From positions 56,944,883-57,008,882 of the forward strand of contig CM067298.1 in the NCBI GenBank assembly GCA_034231615.1: 64,000 bases of DNA, written 5' to 3'. The number at the start of each line of letters is the position of its first letter. The first letter of the stretch is position 1. Shown here one piece after another: positions 33,071-43,855 of this stretch. Source of the DNA: Meghimatium bilineatum (Eukaryota > Mollusca > Gastropoda > Stylommatophora > Philomycidae). A model generated the notes under the pieces. It was not told the origin of the DNA, made no database searches, and saw nothing but the letters and a program-made list of their open reading frames with translations. Both the position numbers and the translations under genes were made by a program.

Positions 33071-34800
33071 GACATCGCATGCGGTCTCCGATTTAATATA
33101 TGGTGTGTCCTCATACATCATACATACATTTTACATATATAAAGTGTGTTGCTAATACTAGTGGTGAGCAAATAATAGTGTAACTATCACTTGCCATGCA
33201 TATACTGGAGTTTTTCCACAATACAGATCAACTGTAAATAATCCTTCTTAAATGACGTTATTGAATTTTTCCAAATCTTTTATTAGCTGTCGACACAAAG
33301 TATACAGAAAGTAATCAGCAACAGATCACGGTAAATGTCAAATAATTTAGAAGGATTATTCCTGGTGAGTCCACTGGATTGTATGGTCAAGAACTTAAAT
33401 TTAATCCACTCCATAATCTGGGCAGTGGTAAAGCTTACTATCCTGGTAACTGGGAGGAAACGTCTCTGCTAACTTAATTGTGGGGAATCTACTGCGTCCT
33501 TAAAGAAACTTCTCTACGCATGAGGGATACCAGTTCCGGTGTCAGGTAACAACCCTAAACCGGAAATGGGTGGATGGAGTAACACAGGGTAAATATCAAA
33601 ATGAACAAGAATAGGTATAAGTGTTACCAAAATAAGTCATAAACAACCAATGTCTTGTTGTTAGATTATTTATGACTTATTTTTGGTAAAGCTTATGTCT
33701 CTCTATGCATGGCAAATATTGGACTGGATGTATCATGAGTGATTGCAGAACACAAGTGGAATAAAACAATCATAATATCTACACCACGCCTTAAGATTGT
33801 ATGAGAGTTTCTGAAAAGTCATCTTCTGAAAACATGAATAGACAGACCTCTGAACATAGCTTGTAAAACTGCATCAGTATGAACAATTGAGACAAGCATA
33901 TAGGCACAACGGCTGAAACTTGCTAACAAAATTGTTTGGGGGGGGGGGGAGAATTCCCGACAGTGTTGATCATGTTGACCATATTGATCAAGAAGACAAC
34001 TTCTGCCAAGAAACGGTGAACAAAATAAATAAAGAATGAAGTCAAGAGATCTTCAAAGTAAAAGACTGCTGAACTCATACGGGACTTTCACCAATAGAAT
34101 ATCTACCAACAGAATTCAATCAAGCATTTTATGTCATGCTTTCGATTATCCAGTGCATTTCAGTAGTCGCAGGATGGCATGCGCCACCCTGGCGACACAA
34201 AGTATATAAAGCACAAAGCACAGCAATAATCAAAAACGTCACTTAAGAAGATGTATTCTACTTTGTTGTTGTTCTGCTGTTAGGTTTTATGGCGCTTGGT
34301 CGCGGCTCGTTGCATTGCAACCTACTATTTACAATAACAGTCATCGTGGCCCTGTGAAACATTTGGAAACTTCCTCATCGAAAATATTGTGATGTGATCA
34401 CAGTCCATCCCCGTTTTCGTTCTTGCTTCCTATTAGTGCCTACCTATGTATTTTTTGGTTAATTGGTCTACATATTATATCAATAGATGTTAAATAATTA
34501 ATTGAAATATTCAGTTTTTTTAGGGTTCGGGATTAGGGTTAGCTATGTTTTACATAGCTAATTCTAATCATAACCATAAATATAATTATATATAAAGTAA
34601 TAAATGATAAACATAAACTGATATAGATAAGCAAAGGAAATAATCACACTGGTAGACACTAATTTGGCGCAACGGGGATTGGACTGCAGTCATAGTACCG
34701 AAATAGCGAGAAAAGAACACCAATCTGTTCCAAAGAGCTCGAAAGAAAAATTACATCGCCTTGCATAGTAACAAGAATAATAAAGCTGTACACGCAGAAA
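33071..34800. other. 1.7-kb gap with one strong inverted repeat
   Basis: 33405-33575 looks structured ('gataccagttccggtgtcag') and may be a LINE 5' UTR piece, but this is unproven. 34519-34545 has short TTAGGG-like repeats. No gene is supported. Confidence 0.35.
33624..33688. repeat. Inverted repeat, 20-bp arms
   Basis: 'ttaccaaaataagtcataaa' (33624-33643) pairs with 'tttatgacttatttttggta' (33668-33687) apart from a single A/T indel; the loop is about 24 bases. Confidence 0.85.
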
Positions 34801-34817
34801 GGAGAGATGATGTTGTC

Positions 34818-34819
<2 letters not shown>

Positions 34820-34849
<30 letters not shown>
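34820..34849. repeat. (AC)n microsatellite
   Basis: About 15 AC units. The Cys/Val ORFs on the minus strand are spurious. Confidence 0.95.
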
Positions 34850-34850
<1 letters not shown>

Positions 34851-35336
34851 TTTACATAGGTAGATATAACATCACTGGGAATGCACACACAAAACGCGCA
34901 CACTTTTTTTAAATTATATATAACATCACTGGAAACAAAAAAACAAGCAAGAATTGTTCCCTTCCTTATACGACAAAATACTATACCACAAATAATTATC
35001 ATATAGATCCCCCCCCCCAAAAAAAAACAAGAGAAGACTTATTAATAGTAAATACCATCCTCTTCCCCACCTCCTTTTTGCAAAGTGGAAATTAGTGCAG
35101 CCCTGGAGAGTATCAAACTCTACACCGTCGGAATTCAGTCGGAATCACAGACACACACACCAGACATTAATACGTATGTATAACATGTGCGTATGTATTT
35201 TGCGCGTATGCGCCTGTGTTAACACTTCTTGTCATTCCTTAATGAGATGCCACTCCACTTAGTCAACAATGCGTTATTGCTGCTGTAACAAATTATGTCA
35301 CGTGGTGAGTTATCATATTTTGCCATCCCTCTACAC

Positions 35337-35567
35337 CAGTGTTTCCCATCCGATTATTTTTACCATGCCCCATCTAAGACTTTCTAAATTTTCGAGCCCG
35401 CCCCTTCCCCCTTATGTAACATATACATATACTCTTTTATATTTAAAAAACTCTATTATTCCCTAATGAAGTCTAATTAAAAAATTTCTAATTGACCTCC
35501 CCCCCCCCCCGTCAACAATCAAATCGCCCCACTGTGTTGGGCGTACGCACCACGTTGGGAAACACTG
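35337..35567. mobile_element. hAT-type MITE copy 2, with 8-bp TSD
   Basis: TIRs 'cagtgtttccca' (35337) and 'tgggaaacactg' (ending 35567) are perfect over 12 bases. The flanks 'ctctacac' (35329-35336) and 'ctctatac' (35568-35575) differ by one base, as expected for an aged 8-bp hAT TSD. The element is 231 bp and non-coding with homopolymer C runs. Confidence 0.88.
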
Positions 35568-35575
35568 CTCTATAC

Positions 35576-36177
35576 TATTTAATGAACGCGCGTGTTGTAT
35601 ATAGCTCAAATGTCAGCGTCCTCGCCTGTTTGTTTCGTGTATTTTTTCTTCTTCACGTATAAGCAAACTAATCGAGATAATTTGTTATCAGTTTTAGAGG
35701 TAACGGGTGTACTTCCGAAATGGATGTGCAGTGCTTTTAATCTTTTAGTCTGCAAAACTACGAGAAACGTATATTGACAAACGAAGGTAGTCCTATTCGG
35801 CTGTCTGTAGGGGCATGACCTCTTCAAAGATCCAGGAGATTCCAGTTCATGAGGTTGACGAATTGGTGGTTTATTGAATTCAGAACCCGTATATTGTTAG
35901 CGAATGTTGACAAATGAATATCTGTGTGTTCGTGGAATGGCGAGCCATTATTTTCTCCTACAGTGAGATTGGGAAAGCAAATGATGATTATAATGCATCC
36001 TTACTTTGATATTTGTACATTCCTAGTGCTTTCTCTCTCTCTATCTTTGTAATTTATTCACATTTCCATTTTTTTAAATATTATTTTTTTTATTTCCCTA
36101 TATTTCTATGCTAGTCTCCCGAACAATGTTTATATTATTACTTCATATTTTCATCTCTTCTTATTTTCTTCTGTGTT
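35576..36177. other. Spacer, nothing recognised
   Basis: No shared repeat or credible ORF. Confidence 0.5.
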
Positions 36178-36325
36178 AATTCTTAAACTTTTGCCGATTA
36201 GCGGAATGTAGTCCAGAGAACAGAAAGCGTTGTTATATTTTACAGAGTGTCTGAAATATCTGCGGCCTTCAGCTTGCTACATTCGACCATCATTGCCTAT
36301 GATTTCAACTCTACTTAGATAACTT
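36178..36325 (-). mobile_element. SINE-B 3' half, minus strand
   Basis: 'cttaaacttttgccgattag' and 'gaatgtagtccagagaacag' are the complement of the SINE-B 3' third; it stops near 36325, abutting a plus-strand SINE-B head. Confidence 0.7.
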
Positions 36326-36329
36326 TGTC

Positions 36330-36692
36330 GCAAGTGATTGTGTCGGGGCCTGAAAGGGAACAAAGAATAGTAACACTGCGATATGTCATGGACTAATTAG
36401 ATATATTTGTCACTCGTGTGATTGTGTCAAGGCCTGAAAGGGAACAAAGAGTAATGACACTGTTATCTGCCATGCATTTCGTACGAGACATCTATGGAGG
36501 ATTCGCAGGAGGAGCTGTCTGTCCAATACCTTAAAGGGTAAAGGGATTCAAACGTTATGCTGAAGTATGGTGTGTGGAAGGCTAACAGGCGCATATATCG
36601 CAGTTAAGCTATAAACATGTAACACATATCATTCTGTTTTGGACTACATCCTGCTAATCAGATGGAATTTGAGAACGAACGCAGAAGAAAAA
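36330..36692 (+). mobile_element. SINE-B copy with duplicated 5' segment
   Basis: 'gtgattgtgtcggggcctga' at 36332 recurs as 'gtgattgtgtcaaggcctga' at 36418, each followed by 'aagggaacaaag'. The remainder is a normal SINE-B ending 'tttgagaacgaacgcagaag'. The tandem head may be a chimera made during reverse transcription, or one SINE-B inserted beside another and partly lost. Confidence 0.8.
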
Positions 36693-36708
36693 ATCTTTAT
36701 CTACGCCT

Positions 36709-36932
36709 TTTTTTTACTTGGATAGGGCCCATCATAACTAACTGATCAACCAGTAATTTTACTTGGATCGTGTCCACTAAACCATCTTATCAACCAGTAA
36801 CTTTACTTGGATCGTGTCCACTAAACCATCTTATCAACCAGTAACTTTACTTGGATCGTGCCCATTAAACCATCTTATCAACCAGTAACTTTACTTGAAT
36901 AGTGTCCATTAAACCATCTTATCAACCAATAA
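36709..36932. repeat. 44-bp tandem array, left part
   Basis: Units 'tcaaccagtaactttacttg' + 'gatcgtgtccactaaaccat' begin at 36746, 36790 and 36834 and later (44-bp period). The array continues at 37091-37194 beyond a SINE insertion. Confidence 0.9.
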
Positions 36933-37090
36933 CCAGAATGGTCTCCCTACACGAGGAACAGCTCGCTGGCTGCAAAACGCCTCGTCGGAGGAAAGACAAA
37001 CTACTGACCCAGGCAAACTATCAGCTCGTTTCGTGATATATATCGTAATCACTCGTAATTCCTGGGGTTTGAGAAAAAGAAGAAGAAAAA
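36933..37090 (+). mobile_element. Third (AAG)-tailed SINE family, inserted in the 44-bp array
   Basis: 158 bp of sequence unrelated to the array interrupts it and ends 'ggggtttgagaaaaagaaga' + A-rich tail. The array motif 'atcaacca(a/g)taa' stands on both sides (36921-36932 and 37091-37102), consistent with a TSD. The head is unlike SINE-A or SINE-B, but the last 20 or so bases match theirs. Confidence 0.72.
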
Positions 37091-37194
37091 ATCAACCAGT
37101 AAATTTACTTTGATCGCGTCCATCACACCATATTATCAACCAGCACATTTACTTGGATTGTGTCCATCAAACCATCTTATCAACCAGTAAATAT
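37091..37194. repeat. 44-bp tandem array, right part
   Basis: Continuation of the units seen at 36709-36932, with the same period and more diverged copies. Confidence 0.88.
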
Positions 37195-37309
37195 CCTGCT
37201 CGATTTGATTTTGCCATATTGACCATTTCATGCTAAAATTTGTCATATTTTGCCATTTTGAAATGTCACTGTCATAAATGTATGTTGAGGTCATATGTGT
37301 ATCAATAAA

Positions 37310-37748
37310 TCAATCACGTGTCATGCTGAGAGGAGTAAGCTGTCAAAGTTCTCCACAGTCCTCTGTACCTTGTGTTGTTAATAAATTCAGTTGGTGACAT
37401 ATTTGTGTACCACAGTGACAACCCATGCAGAAATGTATCTTTTTGTCTTCCTCAGTCTCATCTCCCCTTGATCTTTCCAGTGGTTACTAAATGTTCAAGA
37501 TTTGCTTTTCTCATCATATGGCCTAAATATCGTGCTTTTCTTCTTCTAATATTTCCTATAATTTGTCGTTTTACTCCAGCATATCTGAGCACTTCTACAT
37601 TAGTTTTCTTGTGTGTCCATGGAATTCTAATAATTCTTCTTAAAATCCACATATTAGTTGTCTTCAATTTAACTATGACACTTTTGTTTACTGTCGATGT
37701 GTCGCATCCATACATGAGAATTGACTCAATATAACATCCTAGCATTCG
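37310..37748 (-). mobile_element. LINE 3' end, gamma-like (minus strand)
   Basis: The minus ORF contains 'YIESILMYGCDTSTVNKSVI', 'MWILRRIIRIPWTHKKTNVE' and 'RRRKARYLGHMMRKANLEHL'. The tail ATTGATTTATTGAT (about 37300-37316) differs from the GATGAT tail of typical gamma copies, so it is a sister family. Confidence 0.82.
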
Positions 37749-37749
37749 A

Positions 37750-38040
37750 ACTCGCGTATTCATTTCATTCATTTTCCTTTTGCGCTGAAGTTAGCGCATA
37801 GGGCAGAGGTCAGATCTCTCCAATTCTGTCTGTTCAAAGCTATTCTGCGCAGTTTTTGAATAGTATTAATATATTGGTTGTTTTACTTTCTCTAAGTATT
37901 GTTCTTCTGAGTGTTTCTTTTGGTCTACCCCTTGCTCTTTTGCCTGTAGGTATCCATTCAAGAGATTGGTGGTGTATTCTGTTGGTGTATGCGCGTAGGA
38001 CATGCCCGATGTACTGTTGCACAAATCGGTCTGGACTTTA
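37750..38040 (-). mobile_element. LINE delta 3' end (minus strand)
   Basis: Minus frame 'YIGHVLRAYTNRIHHQSLEW' + 'IPTGKRARGRPKETLRRTIL', ending near 'LCANFSAK' with a GAATGAAT tail at 37755-37770. It sits directly against the gamma-like LINE. Confidence 0.85.
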
Positions 38041-38189
38041 CGATGTTAGTTGCTTAATCCAACGATCGACGGAATGACCCAGACTTGATTAGAGAAACAC
38101 CCTCCATCAACGGACGTCACTACCGGAAGTATGTATGCTTTGTATAATTAATCCATTGCATAGAATGTTTCTCATTTTTTTTTAAATGT

Positions 38190-38400
38190 CGATATATTGT
38201 CTAAACAAGAAGAAAACATAAATAATGGTTTTTTCAAAGCCAAATGCAGTATCAATATCAAGGATGCAAAATTAAATCAAGTGGATAAAGTCAAGTATCT
38301 TGGCACCATTTCAACATCAGATGGCCGGTGCTCCAATGTGATCAAGAACGACATAGCATACACCAAATCAACATATGTGTATACGTTGTACATTTTATAA
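38190..38400 (+). mobile_element. LINE RT fragment, gamma-like
   Basis: 'LNQVDKVKYLGTISTSDGRC' at about 38275-38335 is the conserved 'YLG..I..DGRC..EI..RI' region that follows the RT palm in these LINEs. Both ends are missing. Confidence 0.65.
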
Positions 38401-38644
38401 CCACCCTTAGATGCATTAGTAACCCTGAGAGGCAACAATCACTGTGATATTGTGACCCTACTTTAGAATAATATAATAATCAGCGTAATATAAGATAATC
38501 ATCCTAATACAGAATAATTACCCTGATTTATAGAAAGTGCTTTGAGATAGATAAATAGTCATGCGCTAGAATAACTACTATGATATAGAAAATATCACCC
38601 TGAGGTTGAATAATATGATAATCAGAGTGATATAAAAATAATCA

Positions 38645-38646
38645 TC

Positions 38647-38686
<40 letters not shown>
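38645..38686. repeat. (AT)n microsatellite
   Basis: Pure AT run immediately before SINE-B; a shorter AT run follows the SINE tail at 38958-38974, so the SINE likely inserted in the microsatellite. Confidence 0.93.
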
Positions 38687-38687
<1 letters not shown>

Positions 38688-38957
38688 CCCGTGTGTTGCC
38701 GGGGCCCGAAAGGGGAGCAAAGAATAGCAACACTGTTTACCTTCCTCGCATGTCGTAAAAGGCGACTACGGAGGTTATGGGATGGAGTTGGCTGTCCCAT
38801 CTCATATAGGGTCAGTGACCCAAAGCCATGCTGAAGTCGTATGTGCCAGGCCGAAAGGCGCATATATCGCAGTAATGCTGTAAACCATGACAGAACGCAT
38901 TCCGTTCTCCGGACTACATCCTGCTAATCTGCAGGAGTTTGAGAACGAACGCAGAAG
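38687..38957 (+). mobile_element. SINE-B, best full-length copy
   Basis: Runs 'cccgtgtgttgccggggccc', 'catgtcgtaaaaggcgacta', 'ggatggagttggctgtccca', 'aaaggcgcatatatcgcagt' and 'gagtttgagaacgaacgcag'. About 271 bp. Being embedded in (TA)n, its TSD cannot be told from the microsatellite. Confidence 0.92.
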
Positions 38958-39189
38958 ATATATATATATATATAGGCCCAAAATTTCTTCCTGATATTCA
39001 GAAATTACATTAAGAGATAAATAATGACTCTGAAATAGAATAATAAAATAATCAGTTTGATATAAGAGAATCATCGCAATATAGAATAATCACCCTGATA
39101 AACTTGTAATACTTCACACTAAACTTCGCCCAAGTATTCTAAGATTATTCACCCGGGGCACATTAGTAAACCTGTTAACTACATTTTTT

Positions 39190-39900
39190 AAATAGATGAA
39201 TTATCGTGAGATAGAATAGTCACGCTGAGATAGATACATGACTTTGTGTTAGTATAGTCACGCTGAGATAGATACATGACCTTGTGATAGTATAGTCACT
39301 CTGAGATAGATGAATGACCTTGTGTTAGTATCCAGTCACTCTGAGATAAATTGAATGACCTTGTGTTAGTATAGTCACTCTGAGATAGATGAATGACCTT
39401 GTGTTAGTATAGTCACTCTGAGATAGATGAATGACCTTGTGTTAGTATAGTCACTCTGAGATAGATGAATGACCTTGTGTTAGTATAGTCACTCTGAGAT
39501 AGATGAATGACCTTGTGTTAGTATAGTCACTCTGAGATAGATGAATGACCTTGTGTTAGTATAGTCACTCTGAGATAGATGAATAACCTTGTGTTAGTAT
39601 AGTCACTCTGAGATAGATACATGACCTTGTGATAGTATAGTCACTCTGAGATAGATACATGACCTTGTGATAGTATAGTCACTCTGAGATAGATGAATAA
39701 CCTTGTGTTAGTATAGTCACTCTGAGATAGATACATGACCTTGTGATAGTATAGTCACTCTGAGATAGATACATGACCTTGTGATAGTATAGTCACTCTG
39801 AGATAGATGAATAACCTTGTGATAGTATAGTCACTCACAGATAGATGAATAACATTGTGTTAGTATAGTCACTCATATATAGATAAATAGCCCTTTGATA
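39190..39900. repeat. 38-bp tandem array, about 18 units
   Basis: Units 'gttagtatagtcactctgag' + 'atagatgaatgaccttgt' repeat every 38 bases (for example 39365 and 39403). Two variants, 'gaatgaccttgtgtt' and 'catgaccttgtgata', occur in blocks, indicating local duplication of pairs and triplets. Several 'gaataacc' variants mark sub-blocks. Confidence 0.95.
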
Positions 39901-40301
39901 AAATATTTATTCTGAGACATAAATGACTCTCTGAAACAGTAAACATTTTGAAATTAATCACACTCCTGTATCTTTCTAAAATCATGTTTCACTATAGTCA
40001 CCGTGTTTTTTCCTGCATGTCTCTTTCACAATCTACCCTGTTCCATACGGTCCCAAAGAAACACCCCAACCTAAATAATAATATCCTCCCAGATGTGTAC
40101 ATTTGATCTGAAAGTCTGATAAAGCCGTATCCAGTCGTTGGAAGTGTAACAGGGTCAAGTAATACACTTTTGTCAATTGTTTTCTCTACCTCCTGTAAAT
40201 CCACTCTTTTTCATTTGTAGTTTTCTGTTGGGCAACGGGTTCAATATAAACAGTCATATCCTTTTCACTCAGCAACTACTAATAGTTTTCTCTTTCTCAC
40301 G

Positions 40302-40304
<3 letters not shown>

Positions 40305-40379
<75 letters not shown>
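40305..40379. repeat. (AT)n microsatellite
   Basis: About 37 AT units, followed by a short AT run at 40401-40414. Confidence 0.95.
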
Positions 40380-40381
<2 letters not shown>

Positions 40382-40649
40382 ATCACAATATCACACCCCT
40401 ATATATATATATATTAGTGATAGTCTTATGTATTAGAAAGAGCAATCCTAGACACATAAAAATACGAGTACGCTATAGTATCTGTCGTTACCCACAACAT
40501 AGTGATATTTCTGTCTACATAATTTTAATCTTATGACTAAGTTTATATTTTCTTTTATTATATTAGCTTGCTAAATTATGTGGCTTTTTTTAATGGCCTG
40601 AATCACCTCTACGCAGTCAGGTATATATTTATCTATCGTGTAATCCTGT

Positions 40650-41080
40650 AACCCGTTAGAGTGATAGGGGCACCACATTGGACGCTTCGGCATACAGAGT
40701 TCTCTAGCGATTTCTATCTTCAACAATGCTGATGAGTGAGGAAAAATCGTGTCTTTTCCATTCCTTGATGTTGTCTATCAGTGCTACTTTTATCTGTCCT
40801 CCTCTGTTTCTTCTACCCTCGACGGTTCAATACAGTAATGTTTTTGACATGTCGGTCTTAAACCATGCAATTTTTTTGGCTCGTTTCATTATTGAAAGCA
40901 ATGGTTTTTGTGATCCTGTATACATCCCTATTATATTTCTTATCTACACATCTGTATTATGCTCTCTATAGGAGATTCGTAGAATTTGTCTGTAACATTT
41001 GTATTAGAAGGCATGTAGTCGTCTCTCCGCGTCCTCGGTGAGTGTCCAAGTCTCACAGCCATACAGCACAATAGAAAAAT
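40650..41080 (-). mobile_element. LINE beta 3' fragment (minus strand)
   Basis: The minus strand carries 'TVEGRRNRGGQIKVALIDNI' + 'KEWKRHDFSSL' and 'LYAEASNVVPLSL.RVTGL', the beta C-terminus. Frames shift upstream. Confidence 0.78.
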
Positions 41081-41096
41081 CTAGCGAATAATTCAT

Positions 41097-41440
41097 TTGA
41101 TTTTCACTCTAACACTGATGTTGCTTTTCCGAATTAAGTTTAACCGTGATATAGAAGATAAAGCCATCTCTATTCTTATCTTTAATTCTAAGTTAAATAG
41201 AGTCAGATTGGTTCCATCACCTCTTTGTCCATTTGGTCAGGCAGCACAGACATCGGAACATATCCTGCAAGACTGCGTTACACTAAACCAGCTTTTGGAG
41301 AAACACTGGTCCACAGAAATGGATAACTACAGAAAGATGTATGAGAACACAGAAGAGCTTTCAAATACAGCAGAATTTATTAAGAAAACCGAACTTGTTG
41401 TGTCGACATGTTAAAATGAAAAAGAAGAAGATCTTTAATC
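41097..41440 (+). mobile_element. LINE iota C-terminal fragment
   Basis: An open frame of 105 codons has 'RVRLVPSPLCPFGQAAQTSE' + 'HILQDCVTLNQ', the C-x4-H-x-C..-type terminal region of RNase H-bearing (Jockey/I-like) LINEs. Directly downstream is AAG-rich sequence (41418-41431). Confidence 0.7.
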
Positions 41441-41784
41441 CTATAATCGGTTAATGGTATACTTTATATTGAGCAAGTTTGCCTCTGAGTAAGAAGCCTT
41501 TTCTCAGAGTATTACATACTCCAGAGTTGAAGTCTTCTGTGTATGAAAAATCCCCTTCCTATTGCATAATAGGATACAGGAGCTCAAATACTTGTAGTTT
41601 CTGGTGATTGAAGTAAAGTGACGTCAAGAGGTTAGACGCTGATTTCTACAAGGATGTACCATGGAAAATGTTTGTTAGATTTAGACTCCATCCATGCATG
41701 ACACCAGCGTGGAAATTAGTTTTCCGATTTTGGAGTTCATATACAAGAGCATCCATCTGTACCTCGTCATGCACAAACTTCTTT

Positions 41785-42055
41785 GTTCGCTGCCGGTTAT
41801 CAAGATATAGTCCAAAGAACGGAATGAGCTGTGTTATGATTTACAGCTTGGCTGCAATACATGTGGTTTTCTGTCTGAGACACCCACATGCATCATTCCT
41901 TGTGGGTTACCTTTGCCAAATATACGAGAGTCACTTCACATCCCCCTACCCCAATCTACTTATTGCCTCTTACTGCATTCATGGCAGAGCACAGTGTTGA
42001 TATTCTTTAACACTTCTCTCTGGTCCCTACAACACAAGGGCTATCATGCAGAATT
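41785..42055 (-). mobile_element. SINE-B copy, diverged, minus strand
   Basis: Matches through 'agaacggaatgagctgtgtt', 'tatgatttacagcttggctg' and 'attgcctcttactgcattca'. The (AAG) tail is lost. Confidence 0.7.
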
Positions 42056-42290
42056 AGACAATACTGAATGTTCACAAACGTATCTCCTGTGTACTATCAG
42101 CTCGAATGTTTGCATTTTTCTGTGAATTTTGCCGGCTAGAATTTTCTGGTCATCAATTGATTTAAGATGATTTATTCCAGTCCACTTTTTTTTATAACGT
42201 GATAGGAAATTGATGTGTCTCTTTCAGTTTGTAATAAACGCTTTCTGTATGTTGACCTCCTGTAGCAAGCGAATATTAAGTGTGGTTATA

Positions 42291-42292
42291 AC

Positions 42293-42344
<52 letters not shown>

Positions 42345-42374
42345 TAATAATAATAATATTACTACTACTACTAT
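42291..42374. repeat. (AAT)n then (ACT)n microsatellite
   Basis: About 20 AAT units followed by ACT units. Confidence 0.95.
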
Positions 42375-42543
42375 GAAAATAGAATGTCAAATGTGTGCGA
42401 GTTTGTCACTAGTGCTCTCTATGCCAGGTGAATGAGTTTTATTCTCAGTATTAGGTTGTTAATTTCCTGACTTTCCATTTGATAGAAATTCAGGGAATTA
42501 ACAATTTCATTCCAACAAATCTAGGCATGGTAATATATATATT

Positions 42544-43009
42544 CATTCATTTTCCTTTTGCGCTGAAGTTAGCGCATAGGACAGAGGTCAGATCTCTCCA
42601 ATTCTGTCTGTTCAAAGCTATTCTGTGCAGTTCTTGAATAGTATGAATATTGGTTGTTTTACTTTCTCTAAGTATTGTTCTTCTGAGTGTTTCTTTTGGT
42701 CTATCCCTTGCTCTTTTGCCTGTATGTATCCATTCAAGAGATTGGTGGTGTATTCTGTTGGTGTCTGTAAGTAGGACATGCCCGATGTAGGACCAACGGC
42801 GTTTTCTGATAACATTTGTGATGAAATTTTGTTGTGTCTCTTCTCTGATTTTATCATTCGATTTGAAATCACTCCAATGAGTGTTAGTTATCCTACGAAG
42901 ATATTTATTCTCGAAACTCAGTAATTTCTTTTCTGAAGATAAAGAGTTTTTCCAGCTCACACATTAATATGATAGCACCGGAATAACGCAGGAATTAAAT
43001 AATCGCATT
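42544..43009 (-). mobile_element. LINE delta, 5'-truncated copy with TSD
   Basis: The 137-codon minus ORF (42547-42960) holds 'RKRRWSYIGHVLLTDTNRIH', 'HQSLEWIHTGKRARDRPKET' and 'LTSVLCANFSAKGK'. The tail GAATGAAT lies at its 3' end (left). The duplication 'taatatatatatt' flanks it at 42531-42543 and 43010-43022. It is the best-preserved delta copy. Confidence 0.88.
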
Positions 43010-43429
43010 TAATATATATATTGTCAGAACCAAAATCAAAGTATAAATGAGGTTCTCATTTATAGGCACTCCATACAATTGAATTATTCCACCTGGAATC
43101 TAGAAACAATGTTAGTAATAGTGTAACTATGCAATATGAATCTACAGCGCCTTCGGAAGAGAACAGAGAGGAAGAACACTTATTGAGAAATATCAATATG
43201 TGCAAGGTCTCATTAATGTCTTTTCTATTAACCACAATAGCTGAGAATAAAATAACTGAAGACCGAGGTGCATAACAGACTTGAACAGAAACGACAAGTA
43301 GGTAAAGCAAATAACACTGCTACTTTTCAGTGACTGATTCATTCTGGTAACACACTCTACCTGAACATATATAAATATACCGTCTAAAAGATACAAAAGG
43401 CTATATATGTGTATAATATCAATCATGCA

Positions 43430-43687
43430 TCGGCCATATGTAACTAGAGTCCCAAAGAAGAGTAATGAGTGATACTGCAAACTGTCATGCATGTCGTTAG
43501 AGGCGACTAAGGAGATTTGAGTGCCACATGCCATAGGTCAAGGTGATCCGAAAGTCATACTTAATTTGGACATTTCAGGTCGAACATCGCAGATAACGCA
43601 GTTAAGTTGTATACCCTGACACAACACACTATTTTCCAAACTACATACTGGTAGCAGACAGGAGGATTTTAATAACAAACGAAGAAA
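43430..43687 (+). mobile_element. SINE-B copy, host of a SINE-A insertion at its tail
   Basis: 'catgcatgtcgttagaggcg' and 'tgacacaacacactattttc' mark a diverged SINE-B whose tail 'aacaaacgaagaaa' runs straight into SINE-A. Confidence 0.75.
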
Positions 43688-43855
43688 CCGCCGAAGATGG
43701 ATATATTGAACCATTGGCGCAAATAAAACAGCGACACAGCGCATTTCCATTCACTGGACTACAAATATACTGCTGGAAATCTAGTAGAACCATTGTCTTG
43801 TTACAAGAGAGATCCAGAGAGAGATTGAGAATGAACAATTAAGAAGAAGAAGAAA
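43688..43855 (+). mobile_element. SINE-A copy 3
   Basis: From 'ccgccgaagatggatatatt' to 'aagaagaagaagaaatgaag'. It begins at the SINE-B tail, so an A-rich tail was probably used as target. No separate TSD can be read because both tails are AAG-rich. Confidence 0.88.

Larger units (their letters stand above)
38440..39190. repeat. Decayed flank of the 38-bp array
   Basis: 'agaataatcaccctgatata'-like units, about 20-40 bp, recur on both sides of the SINE-B at 38687. They look like older, diverged versions of the array that follows. Confidence 0.6.

Noticed and set aside
34519-34545. Telomere-like TTAGGG motifs
   Set aside because: Only two or three imperfect units, too short to mean an interstitial telomere.
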